Shown here: positions 7,814 to 15,277 of the stretch, in pieces | Layout of the letters: each line of letters opens with the position of its first letter | How positions within the stretch are numbered: the first letter of the stretch is position 1 | Assembly: GCA_029935295.1 (NCBI GenBank) | Contig: JAOZKP010000005.1 | Coordinates: 1 to 17,732 of the forward strand | Source: a bacterium | GTDB lineage: Bacteria; Desulfobacterota; Anaeroferrophillalia; Anaeroferrophillales; Tharpellaceae | DNA: 17,732 nucleotides | Direction of reading: 5' to 3' | The notes under the pieces: model-generated | Seen by the model: only the letters and a program-made list of their open reading frames with translations | Database searches by the model: none | What the model was told of the DNA's origin: nothing | Made by a program: the position numbers and the translations under genes

Positions 7814-8488
7814 ATGCCGAAACATCTTCAGACTGAACTCTTCCAGCTTAAAAGAGAGATCTTGCAGATTGCCGCTATGGTAGAATCCGCAACCGATAAA
7901 GCCCTGGTGGCATTAACCGACCGGCAGCCTGATTTGGCGCAGGAAGTGATAGATAATGATTACCTGATTAACGATACCGAAGTGCGGATTGAGGAGGAGT
8001 GCCTGAAGATAATGGCGCTTTATCAGCCGGTGGCCACCGATCTGCGTTTTGTGATTACTGTGCTCAAGGTTAATAATGATCTTGAGAGGGTCGGTGACCT
8101 TGCGGTCAATATTGCTGAGCGGGCTCTCTATCTGGGCCAGCGGGAGCAGCTGCCATTTGTTGTAGATCTTCCCGGAATGATCGCCGATGTCAAAGTGATG
8201 CTTACCGGTAGTCTCGATGCGCTTACCAACCGCGATACTACTCTTGCCCGTCGTATAATTGCCATGGATGATCTTGTCGATGATGCCAACTATAAAATCT
8301 ATAAAGCGATTCAGCAGGAGATGTTCAAAGATCCGTCAATTATGAAACGGGCTTTGCATCTTCTCTCAAGCTCCCGTCATCTGGAAAGAATTGCCGATCT
8401 TGCCACCAATATATGTGAGGATGTGGTCTATATGGTCGAAGGTGAGGTCATCCGGCATCAGCCGGAAATTTTTATGGATGAAGCGTGA
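7814..8488 (+). CDS. phoU: PhoU phosphate-signalling regulator
   Basis: Cytoplasmic PhoU of 224 residues made of two three-helix bundles. It links the Pst transporter to PhoR and restrains the Pho response when phosphate is plentiful. Each half carries the metal-binding E-R-x-x-D motif: L90-E91-R-V-G-D95 in the first and L190-E191-R-I-A-D195 in the second, each followed by L-A-x-N-I. The reading frame is open from 7697, through a dispersed repeat, and would add 39 residues unlike PhoU. ATG 7814 (MPKHLQTELFQLKREI) matches where PhoU proteins begin and gives the normal length. GGGGAA at 7797-7802 is a distant ribosome site, and ATG 7770 or 7776 cannot be excluded. No pst genes lie between phoR and phoU, so the transporter is encoded elsewhere. 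Confidence 0.9.
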   Translation: MPKHLQTELFQLKREILQIAAMVESATDKALVALTDRQPDLAQEVIDNDYLINDTEVRIEEECLKIMALYQPVATDLRFVITVLKVNNDLERVGDLAVNIAERALYLGQREQLPFVVDLPGMIADVKVMLTGSLDALTNRDTTLARRIIAMDDLVDDANYKIYKAIQQEMFKDPSIMKRALHLLSSSRHLERIADLATNICEDVVYMVEGEVIRHQPEIFMDEA

Positions 8489-8582
8489 AGATCGGCTCGG
8501 TCTATGCCGGACAAAAAATATCAGAGGCAAAATTTTCCTTTATCAAAACGGCGTAATAACCTCTTCATGCAGGTTGTGCTGT

Positions 8583-9038
8583 CTATTTTTTCTTTTCCGG
8601 GGTCCTTGTGACCAGGATACTGGTTTTTGCCCGACGGACAATTTTTTCAACCGTGGAGCCATAATAATATTTTAGGGCGAGGTTGGAAAGGCCGTGCGAG
8701 CCGATGACCACCAGGTCAACCGGATTTTTTTCGATTTCGTCAAGGATCTCAACATAAGGAATTCCGCGACGAATATGATAGCTGTAGGAGATCTCTTTCA
8801 TTTTCGGAAAACGCTCAACTATCTTTTCCAGCTCAATCCGGGCATCATTTAAAGCTTCCTGCTTAAACTTCTCATACTCCCGTTCACTGAGATAATGAAA
8901 CAGCATACTCTCATCATGGTTGACATGAAGAATAGTAAGTTTACACTGGCGCAGCTGCGCAACTTCGATTGCATGCTCCAGGGCATAATAGGAATCTTCA
9001 GAAAAATCGGTAGGTACTAAAATTGAATTAATCTGCAT
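8583..9038 (-). CDS. Universal stress protein (UspA family)
   Basis: Single-domain UspA-fold protein of 151 residues, probably cytoplasmic and dimeric. Members bind ATP or AMP and support stress survival; the specific role is unknown. The N-terminus NSILVPTDFSEDSYYALEHA is classic, with the nucleotide-contacting D in PTDFS. The C-terminal ATP motif is normally G-2x-G-9x-G(S/T). Here it reads IGSHG...YYYGST with ten residues in the second gap, one more than the consensus, so nucleotide binding is likely but not certain. The start has an excellent GGGAGG ribosome site just upstream. The gene is convergent with phoU (94 nt between stops) and divergent from the Cys-rich protein gene. The hairpin potential between the convergent stops is weak, and no clear terminator was seen. 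Confidence 0.9.
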   Translation of the reverse strand: MQINSILVPTDFSEDSYYALEHAIEVAQLRQCKLTILHVNHDESMLFHYLSEREYEKFKQEALNDARIELEKIVERFPKMKEISYSYHIRRGIPYVEILDEIEKNPVDLVVIGSHGLSNLALKYYYGSTVEKIVRRAKTSILVTRTPEKKK

Positions 9039-9084
9039 GGCAATCCTCCCTTAGCTGAAACTGTTTTGCCAAATTTTTAGCATA

Positions 9085-9113
9085 TTAATAAGAGAATATC
9101 TTGTGACTGTCGA
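9085..9113 (-). promoter_or_regulatory. Candidate sigma70-type promoter for the universal stress gene
   Basis: On the minus strand TCGACA (9113-9108; five of six to TTGACA) and TATTAA (9090-9085; four of six) are separated by exactly 17 nt. It lies about 47 nt upstream of the start codon. Placement in the divergent intergenic region fits, but the -10 is only moderate. Confidence 0.4.
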
Positions 9114-9182
9114 GTCCGTTTTTCCCCTATCATATAAGCCAGTAATTGCAACTGTTTTTTTAATTTTTTTTTGTTTTTCAGG

Positions 9183-9211
9183 TTGACAAAAACCACCTTA
9201 TAAACTATACT
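9183..9211 (+). promoter_or_regulatory. Strong sigma70-type promoter for the Cys-rich protein/AAA unit
   Basis: A perfect -35 TTGACA at 9183-9188, a 17-nt spacer and -10 TATACT at 9206-9211 (five of six) make this one of the two best promoters in the window. It is 45 nt before the start codon of the small Cys-rich protein. The 217-nt region it sits in also carries the opposite-facing stress-gene promoter. No operator symmetry was recognised. Confidence 0.72.
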
Positions 9212-9255
9212 TAAAAGATAGAGTTAAAATTGTTTAGTATGGGTGTTTTGACAAT

Positions 9256-9537
9256 ATGATTAAAAAAATTGGTTTACGGCAAATGATTTCCGGGGAATTT
9301 ACCTCTGGGCTGAGTTCTGCCGCAGATTTGACTTCAAATTCTCCGGAAGTTAATGAAGGGCAGCAGGAGATGCATCTTTCGCCTGAACTTGCGGCTGATT
9401 TTGAGCTTGGATTGGAGAGTGAGATCGGTGATTCCTGCGGATGTGGCTGTGGTCATTCATGTTCGGGGAGCAGTTTGGAGAGTGTTGCCGGTTCTTGTTC
9501 CGGTTGTCATCATCAAGGTAGCCAAAAATGGATATGA
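9256..9537 (+). CDS. Small Cys-rich protein coupled to the AAA ATPase, function unknown
   Basis: Protein of 93 residues that I do not recognise as a named family. The N-terminal two thirds are polar, Ser/Glu-rich and probably flexible, with no signal peptide or membrane segment. It then has an acidic stretch (LSPELAADFELGLESEIGD) and a Cys/His cluster: CGCGCGHSC, then CSGCHH near the C-terminus. That is six Cys and three His within about 30 residues, which suggests metal (Zn or Fe-S) binding or redox chemistry, though the spacing matches no standard zinc finger I know. The ATG at 9256 has only a weak GGGTG (9241-9245) upstream, but a strong promoter precedes it. Its stop overlaps the AAA gene's start region (9528-9537), so the two are translationally coupled and likely act together. 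It resembles a short leader- or substrate-like peptide in layout, but that is inference. Confidence 0.7.
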   Translation: MIKKIGLRQMISGEFTSGLSSAADLTSNSPEVNEGQQEMHLSPELAADFELGLESEIGDSCGCGCGHSCSGSSLESVAGSCSGCHHQGSQKWI

Positions 9538-11756
9538 TTATTCTGGAAATTGATTTAGGAGAAAAATCGAGTGATGCGCGGCGGTTTAAGCGTGAGCATC
9601 CGAAAATGCGACTTGATGAATTCTTGCGGGTTTTTCCGGCCCGGTTTGCGGCTGATACCCGACCCGGAGATGAAATTTTGGGTTTACCATTGGCCGATAT
9701 TGTTTTTCAGCCAATTGCCGTAACACTCGTCGATTGTAATCCGGAAAAGAATCCTGTTTGCGGCGGCCTGCGGCAGGAACTTGACGAACTTTGGCAGGAA
9801 AATATTGATAGTCAGTCTGCGGATATGCCAACCGGCGTTAAGAATCTGGAAGATTTTCCGACAGCTATAAATGACATAGAAGCTGTACGTTTAGCCTATC
9901 GTCAGGAGATGGACAGTATCGCCGGTTATCTCAAACACGGCCTTTCGGTATTGGTGATCTGTGACAAAATGTTGACCGAATATCTTTATGAGTTTGTCTG
10001 TCATCAGGCCGGCCGCCGACCGGTACTCGATTCAGCTCTGCCCGAGGAGATGCGGCCGGGCTTGGCCGGTGAACTTGATCGGGTTTTAGAGGGCGGTTAT
10101 GTTAACCTGCCGGTACTGTTGCGTAATCTTAAAACTGATGATGTTCTGGTGCTGCGGGCTCTGGATCTGCTGAATGAGGCATCTACGACCGAAACTCTTT
10201 ATGAGCGCACGGTAACCGGTGAAAAGCCCCAGCTTTTAGCTTTTCTCGACCCCTCACTTGAGGTTCGCAAAGTTCTCTCAGATCGGTTTGCGGTTCATAT
10301 TCAGATCTCCGGCCTGCAGCGTTTTTTGACAACGGCTGTCGATGAAGATAAACAGTTTACCGTGAGTCGTCTTCTGACCCGACAGGAGCGCCGCTGTTTT
10401 GCGGCATTTGATCCCGAAAATCTCTATAAAAATGTTTCCGGACTAAATGCGATTCAGTTTCGTAATGCCATGCGTTACGTCGGTGCTAAGGTTGCGGAGA
10501 ATACTAAGGCAGCTGAGATCTATCGTGAGATTCGTGAGTTCAAGATTACCTCAGGCAGTGAGGTAGAAGTTCCCGATACCACGTTTGCCGATATCGGCGG
10601 TTATGAGTCGGTAAAAAAACAGCTCCAGCATGTTATCTCTTTGATCTCCGGCGATATTAAAGGGGTGAATGATGAGCAGCGGGGCAAACTTTTGCCGCGC
10701 GGATTTATCTTTCACGGCCCTCCGGGAACCGGCAAAACTCTTTTTGCGAAAGCTGTGGCGAATGAACTTAACGCTACAATTCAGATGATTTCAGGCCCGG
10801 AGATTATGGATAAATATGTCGGTCAGAGTGAGAATGATCTGCGCCAGGTATTTGCCACGGCCCGTCGCAATGCTCCGGCGGTGATCTTTTTTGATGAGTT
10901 TGACAGTATTGCCAGTCAGCGTTCGGTTTATGCTGACGGCGGGGCTCGGGCGAATAATGCTGTAGTTGCTCAGCTTTTGACCGAGATGGACGGTTTTCGC
11001 CGGGATCAGGCGGTTTTGGTGATCGGCACCAGCAACCGGATCGATATTATTGATGAGGCCCTGCTCCGGCCCTCGCGGCTGCGGCCGGTGGAGATCGGCC
11101 TTCCCGATGTCACAGCCCGGCGCCAGGTGGCCCGGATTCATGCCGCAAGTTTCGGAATTGACGATTACTTAAAAAAATTCTTTACGGTTGTTGAGCAGAA
11201 ACCACCGGGGCAATTCTGGCAGCAGCAGGATTTAGCTGATTTTTTTGCCGCTTTGGATGGTGCCGACAGCACTTTAATGTCACAGTCTGAAAGTGAAGGG
11301 CAGGCTGCATCTTTGGTGGCTGAACTCAACGATTTTACAGAATTTATCAATGATTGCAGGGCTGACTGCGGCCCGGTCGATCTGGTTTTACTGGATAAGT
11401 TGACTGCGCGGGTGCGCGAGATGCTTTTAAGGTTCGGGACTGATTCGCAATCAGATGATGGTGCCGGCTCTGATGTCTCCGAACTTAATTCAGATTATGA
11501 TGAACTCAATGAACTCCTGACGCTGCTGGTGCAGGAACGCGGGACGGGTCTCGATGCGGCCGGCTTCCTGGAAACAATTATCGATCTGGTCGCAATTCAT
11601 GCTGACGGTTTTAATAATGATGAAATCCGGGCGGTGTTTCAAGAGGCAAGTCTTGATCACCATCTTGAAGGAGCGCTTTTAAGCCCGCGTTATTTCGGGC
11701 GTAAAGTTGGCGAAATCCAACGCCGTCGCCAAGAACGCACGCATGTTCATATTTAG
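9528..11756 (+). CDS. CDC48-type AAA ATPase with a degenerate first AAA module and a lid insertion
   Basis: Soluble AAA ATPase of 742 residues. One intact classical AAA module (about 345-545 plus lid) has TFADIGG (352-358), Walker A GPPGTGKT (397-404), an aromatic pore loop in MDKYVGQSE, Walker B VIFFDEFD (D456-E457) and sensor 1 N503. The arginine-finger region is RPSRLRP (514-520) in place of the usual RPGRFDR. Upstream, residues about 125-320 look like a worn AAA module: SVLVICDK (140-147) where Walker A would be, DDVLVLRALDLL (204-215) for Walker B, LLAFLDPS (236-243) as sensor-like, and a lid-like stretch near 304. The lid of the intact module is split by about 130 residues, acidic in part (about 545-675), before the GFNNDEIRAVFQEAS block. 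Start ATG 9528 has AAGGT at 9515-9519; ATG 9534 would give an ATGA overlap. By family it should unfold or remodel proteins; the partner may be the Cys-rich protein. Substrate unknown. Confidence 0.85.
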   Translation: MDMIILEIDLGEKSSDARRFKREHPKMRLDEFLRVFPARFAADTRPGDEILGLPLADIVFQPIAVTLVDCNPEKNPVCGGLRQELDELWQENIDSQSADMPTGVKNLEDFPTAINDIEAVRLAYRQEMDSIAGYLKHGLSVLVICDKMLTEYLYEFVCHQAGRRPVLDSALPEEMRPGLAGELDRVLEGGYVNLPVLLRNLKTDDVLVLRALDLLNEASTTETLYERTVTGEKPQLLAFLDPSLEVRKVLSDRFAVHIQISGLQRFLTTAVDEDKQFTVSRLLTRQERRCFAAFDPENLYKNVSGLNAIQFRNAMRYVGAKVAENTKAAEIYREIREFKITSGSEVEVPDTTFADIGGYESVKKQLQHVISLISGDIKGVNDEQRGKLLPRGFIFHGPPGTGKTLFAKAVANELNATIQMISGPEIMDKYVGQSENDLRQVFATARRNAPAVIFFDEFDSIASQRSVYADGGARANNAVVAQLLTEMDGFRRDQAVLVIGTSNRIDIIDEALLRPSRLRPVEIGLPDVTARRQVARIHAASFGIDDYLKKFFTVVEQKPPGQFWQQQDLADFFAALDGADSTLMSQSESEGQAASLVAELNDFTEFINDCRADCGPVDLVLLDKLTARVREMLLRFGTDSQSDDGAGSDVSELNSDYDELNELLTLLVQERGTGLDAAGFLETIIDLVAIHADGFNNDEIRAVFQEASLDHHLEGALLSPRYFGRKVGEIQRRRQERTHVHI

Positions 11757-11820
11757 GCTGTAAGCTATTAGCTATAAGTTATAACTCAACTTTCTGACTT
11801 TAATTAACTTGTTGATGAAG

Positions 11821-12759
11821 TTATTGCAAAGCTTCATATCTATTTAAAAACTGAGAAAAATCATCTGTATCAATTCCGCATACGCCATATGGTCTGCTTT
11901 GCAAGTCATGACCATCTGAGCCGCCGCTGATCAGAAGGTCGTTCGCAGTTGCTATTTCTCGCAGTTCTGCTTTGTCGACTTCCCGATGTCCCGGGTATTC
12001 AATCTCTAAACCATCAATTCGAATTGGTTCCGGCGCCAGAAATTCTGGCATTAGTCCGGCAACTGTCGGCCATGGCGGCAGAACTTCGCGATAGTGCGAT
12101 GGCGGCGGAAATGAACCGGCTGCCGGGTGAGCTAAAAATATGAGCAGAGGAAATTTGCGTCGTAAAGGGAGAAACTTGTCCGGGTCGATGCCGGATGGTA
12201 GGTAGGCGGGGCTCTGGTTGGCAATTATGGTGTCGACCTGGATGCGTTCAAGCTTATGGTTTTCACTTAAAACTTTGGCAAAATGTCGGCGGGTGATATT
12301 GTTGCCGCACTTTTCTATTTCAGTAACCGTTAAATTTCTTTTGAGGATTGTCGTGCCATTCTGTTTGGCCGCCACTGAGTCCGGGCCAAAAAAGTGATTA
12401 ATTGCTGAAACCCGGTTGCGCACCAGTGCATCTCCGCGGCCGGTGGCAAAGAGTTCCCGAGTGGTGTTGACAAAATCGGGTTCATTGAGCAGCTCCGGCC
12501 TAAAGTAGAGCAGGAGGTGGAGGGATCCGACAAATTCAGATCGTTTTAGGCGTAAGGTAAGTTCGATTCCTGGAATTACCGTAATGTTATTTGTTGTTCC
12601 AGCAGTCAAAGCTTCGGCGATTCCGTCCAGAGTGTCATGGTCTGTTAAGGAGACTGCCTTGTAGCCTTTTGCCGCTGCTTGCTTAACAACTTCAGATGGC
12701 GAAAGTTCGCCATCTGAAGCAGTTGAATGATTATGAAGGTCAGCAATGATATTCGGCAT
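11821..12759 (-). CDS. PHP-domain phosphoesterase (RNase AM / YciV-TrpH-like)
   Basis: PHP-superfamily metal-dependent phosphoesterase of 312 residues. The closest described relatives (YciV/TrpH, RNase AM) act on 3',5'-nucleoside bisphosphates or trim short RNA 5' ends. All the PHP metal motifs are visible: DLHNHS with D7, H9 and H11; TDHDT with D40-H41-D42; E66 in PGIEL; a HPAAG block; and GGSDGHD near the C-terminus. The ITRRHFAKVL stretch is typical of this subgroup. The frame opens with a TTG at 12765, but ATG 12759 (MPNIIADLHNHS) gives the usual start just before the first motif; no good ribosome site is seen for either. It is convergent with the AAA gene and divergent from the exported SUMF1-type gene, so it is probably monocistronic. 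A more specific substrate cannot be read from sequence. Confidence 0.87.
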   Translation of the reverse strand: MPNIIADLHNHSTASDGELSPSEVVKQAAAKGYKAVSLTDHDTLDGIAEALTAGTTNNITVIPGIELTLRLKRSEFVGSLHLLLYFRPELLNEPDFVNTTRELFATGRGDALVRNRVSAINHFFGPDSVAAKQNGTTILKRNLTVTEIEKCGNNITRRHFAKVLSENHKLERIQVDTIIANQSPAYLPSGIDPDKFLPLRRKFPLLIFLAHPAAGSFPPPSHYREVLPPWPTVAGLMPEFLAPEPIRIDGLEIEYPGHREVDKAELREIATANDLLISGGSDGHDLQSRPYGVCGIDTDDFSQFLNRYEALQ

Positions 12760-12918
12760 TTTCAAAGTTTTTTTAACCTGGTTTATTATTTTTAAACTGA
12801 ATGACTTGTCTTTTTAGGTTATTCAGGCTGTGGATGCAAGAGGAAAAGTTTTTCCGGTTTGATTATTGTCGGTATTCATGCCTGAAAATATTTTATAACT
12901 TTGTTTCTTCTTTGATTT

Positions 12919-13875
12919 ATGTTATTAAAAAAACCTTATTTTAATAAAGTTGCAACTTCTATTTTAATGGTGTTGTTCGTGAAGATTCTTTTTTCAAGTA
13001 TTATTTTGTCTCTGCTTTTTATTAACATTTCACTGGCCGCTGAGACCCGGCAGTGGCGTGAACCGGTGACTGGGATGGAGTTTGTCTGGGTTCCCGCCGG
13101 TTCATATTTTATGGGGCAGACCGAACTCGAAAAAGAAAGCCTGATAAAGAAGATGGGGCTGGAGAAGTACAATCGCTATTGTGCTGATGAAGAGTCACGG
13201 CATCAGGTTGAGGTGGATGGTTTCTGGGCTGGAAAATTTGAGGTTACGAATGCTCAGTATCTTCATTATGCTGCTGCTCATGATAGTAAATCATATAAAG
13301 AGTGCTCACTGAACGAACCTGACCAACCGGTGGTTGAGGTTTCATGGCATGATGCGGTTGCATTTGCTCGGTGGTTGTCTGCTGCAAGCGGCAAAAATAT
13401 TCGCCTGCCGCAGGAAATTGAGTGGGAGTACGCCTGTCGGGCCGGTACTGAAACTGTGTGTTATTGGGGAGATGGTGTAGCCCTAACCTGTGCTTATGCC
13501 AATGTTGCCGATTTTTCCGCTAAACAGAAATGGCCGGAGTGGAGTGTTCACGATTGTGATGACGGTTTTCCTGTAACTGCACCGGTTGGCAGTTTTAAGC
13601 CGAACAAATTTCTTTTATACGATATGCTTGGTAATGTTTGGGAGTGGTGCGCTGATAGTTATGGCGGTCGCGGATATCTTGAAACTGCTGTAAGCGTACA
13701 GAATAAGCCGCCGGACTTAACCTGTTACCGGGTTGCCCGCGGGAGCTGCTGGGACAACCCTGCCCGTTATGTGCGGGCTGCCAGTCGCAATAAGCGCCGG
13801 CCTGATTTCAAGGGGTATAATATCGGTTTTCGCTTGGTTGTGATTCCGGAGTTGGAAGTTGGAAGGGTGAAGTGA
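12919..13875 (+). CDS. Exported SUMF1/FGE-sulfatase-fold protein
   Basis: Formylglycine-generating-enzyme-fold protein of 318 residues with a hydrophobic N-terminal segment (ILFSSIILSLLFINISLAA), so probably exported by Sec, with cleavage near the alanines at 40-41. Fold hallmarks are present: MEFVWVPAGSYFMGQ, DEESRHQVEVDGFWAGKFEVTNAQY, VSWHDAVAFARWLS, RLPQEIEWEYACRAG, LGNVWEWCAD and the terminal IGFRLV. The two catalytic cysteines of true FGE (C-x4-C after GGS) are missing: the stretch reads RGSCWDNPARYVR. Sulfatase activation is therefore unlikely, and a binding or structural role, as in many bacterial paralogues, is more plausible. No sulfatase gene is nearby. Neither ATG 12919 nor ATG 12967 has a clear ribosome site. 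The next gene begins 16 nt after its stop, so the two are likely co-transcribed. Confidence 0.87.
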   Translation: MLLKKPYFNKVATSILMVLFVKILFSSIILSLLFINISLAAETRQWREPVTGMEFVWVPAGSYFMGQTELEKESLIKKMGLEKYNRYCADEESRHQVEVDGFWAGKFEVTNAQYLHYAAAHDSKSYKECSLNEPDQPVVEVSWHDAVAFARWLSAASGKNIRLPQEIEWEYACRAGTETVCYWGDGVALTCAYANVADFSAKQKWPEWSVHDCDDGFPVTAPVGSFKPNKFLLYDMLGNVWEWCADSYGGRGYLETAVSVQNKPPDLTCYRVARGSCWDNPARYVRAASRNKRRPDFKGYNIGFRLVVIPELEVGRVK

Positions 13876-13891
13876 GAAGGGTTAAAATATC

Positions 13892-15070
13892 TTGCAGCTT
13901 ATTTCAGTTACCATAGAGAAGTATGCACCTCCGGGAAACGGTCTGGGTTTTTATCAGGGCAAAGCGGTTTTTGTGGCGCAGGCGGTGGTTGGCGACAAAC
14001 TTTTAGTTAAAATTGAAAAAGAGAAGAAACGTTATATAATCGGATCTTTATCTGAAATCATTAAAGCTGCACCTGAACGCTGTCAGCCCTCTTGCCCACA
14101 CTATGAAAAATGTGGCGGTTGTGATCTCTTACAGCTCTCTTATGCTGATCAACTGTCATTAAAACAAGATATGCTGGAGCAGGTTCTGGCTGGATCCGGA
14201 ACTCTTGTGCCGGCAACTGTTATTGCCGCACCCCGGACAACCGCCTATCGTCACCGGGCAATTTTTCATTTTGATCATGATTTACGGCAAATCGGTTTTC
14301 TGCAACGGCGGAGTCATAAAGTTGTGCCGGTTCCTGATTGTCCGATTTTAGCACCCGGCTTACAAAAATTGCTCTCTGAGTTTTCTGAAAACCCGGAACT
14401 TTTGTTGTCCGGGATTAGTACCTGTTATGCTCTTGCCAACAGTCGGGGTGAGTACGCAGCAGTTGGGTGCCGGGGTCGTTTCAGTCAGCGTAATCTGAAA
14501 GTTTTGAAAAATATTTCTGAAACTGTGACAGAGGATTACGGTTTCGGAGAGTTGGAACTTGCCGCCGCCGGTTTTGCTCAGGTCAATCCGCAAATCACCG
14601 CAATAATTATCAAGGATCTTATCAGTCACTGTGCTGATTCTGATGTGATTGCCGAACTCTATGGCGGCAGCGGGACACTTTCACTGGCTTTGGCAACTGT
14701 GGCGACACAGCTTACGGTTTACGAAAGTGATTTGGCGGCTGCGGCCAGAGGGCGCCACAATCTCAAGCGCAATGGTTTTGAAAACGTGCGTTTTATCGGC
14801 GGCCGGGTTGAAAAGAGTAAGCTTAAATCCAATCTAAATACCCTGGTTGTTGACCCGCCCCGGGTCGGCTTGTCGCCGGCAGTGGTTGAAATGATGGCCA
14901 GAAGTTCTGTTGCAAAAATAATCTACATAAGCTGCAACCCCGCAACTTTAGCCCGGGATATCTCCCGTCTCAAAGCCCTCTCTCCAAGCCTCACTCTGAA
15001 ATCAATCCAAGCCTACGATATGTATCCCGGCACCACCCACCTGGAAGTAATGGCCGTAATGGAACGTTGA
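13892..15070 (+). CDS. RlmD/RumA-type 23S rRNA (uracil-5-)-methyltransferase
   Basis: SAM-dependent RNA m5U methyltransferase of the RlmD/RlmC/TrmA group, 392 residues. An N-terminal TRAM domain (about 1-57) is followed by a [4Fe-4S] cluster site with C68, C74, C77 and C150, matching the Cys-x5-Cys-x2-Cys plus distant Cys pattern of RumA. A Rossmann methyltransferase domain follows: AELYGGSGTLSLALA for SAM, VVDPPRVGL, and the catalytic nucleophile C348 in YISCNPATLARD. It ends in the usual YDMYPGTTHLEVMAVM. The start is TTG 13892, with GAAGGG at 13876-13881; the protein then begins exactly at the TRAM fold, so no ATG is missing. It lies 16 nt after the SUMF1-fold gene. Which uridine (747 or 1939 of 23S rRNA, or a tRNA site) is methylated cannot be told from sequence. 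Confidence 0.9.
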   Translation: MQLISVTIEKYAPPGNGLGFYQGKAVFVAQAVVGDKLLVKIEKEKKRYIIGSLSEIIKAAPERCQPSCPHYEKCGGCDLLQLSYADQLSLKQDMLEQVLAGSGTLVPATVIAAPRTTAYRHRAIFHFDHDLRQIGFLQRRSHKVVPVPDCPILAPGLQKLLSEFSENPELLLSGISTCYALANSRGEYAAVGCRGRFSQRNLKVLKNISETVTEDYGFGELELAAAGFAQVNPQITAIIIKDLISHCADSDVIAELYGGSGTLSLALATVATQLTVYESDLAAAARGRHNLKRNGFENVRFIGGRVEKSKLKSNLNTLVVDPPRVGLSPAVVEMMARSSVAKIIYISCNPATLARDISRLKALSPSLTLKSIQAYDMYPGTTHLEVMAVMER

Positions 15071-15162
15071 TGGCGGCGCATCTTCCTGCAGGGCGTAAAT
15101 CCGGAACCGGGGAACCGGGTCAGGCTTGACAATTGGGTATTTGCTTTCGGGTTTAGTTGAGA

Positions 15163-15277
15163 TTAACAGATTCTTGGAACCAGCTCACCGGCAGGTTGGT
15201 CGATAATACGGCTGCCGCCGATTGCAGTTTCCATGATAACGCGGTATTCATCTGATTCTGATTTATCTACCCATCCA
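15163..15277 (-). other. Possible short reading frame or gene remnant downstream of the metallophosphoesterase
   Basis: On the minus strand an open frame passes beyond the phosphoesterase stop in another register and ends at TAA 15165-15163. It contains an ATG at 15234 giving 23 residues, METAIGGSRIIDQPAGELV then PRIC. Composition looks coding-like, and IIDQPAGELVPRI faintly resembles the D-x-x-TGE-x-x-R-x-IP core of FlaG-type proteins. No ribosome site was found. It may be the tail of a decayed gene or simple chance. The rest of 15071-15162 holds nothing recognised except a run, CCGGAACCGGGGAACCGGGT, that looks repeat-like. Confidence 0.2.

Noticed and set aside
8489..8582. Terminator between the convergent phoU and stress genes
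   Set aside because: Only a 5-bp AACCT/AGGTT hairpin is visible, with no adjoining T-tract.
8391..8675. 94-residue plus-strand frame across the phoU end and the stress gene
   Set aside because: It overlaps two well-supported genes in other frames, has no ribosome site and shows no recognisable family.
11757..11820. TAAGCTATTAGCTATAAG-type repeats after the AAA gene as a terminator
   Set aside because: Pairing is possible but purely A/T-rich and short, with no T-tract; not convincing as a terminator or a named repeat.
12859..12899. TTGATT and TATAAC before the SUMF1-fold gene as a promoter
   Set aside because: The spacing is 29 nt, far from the usual 16-18.
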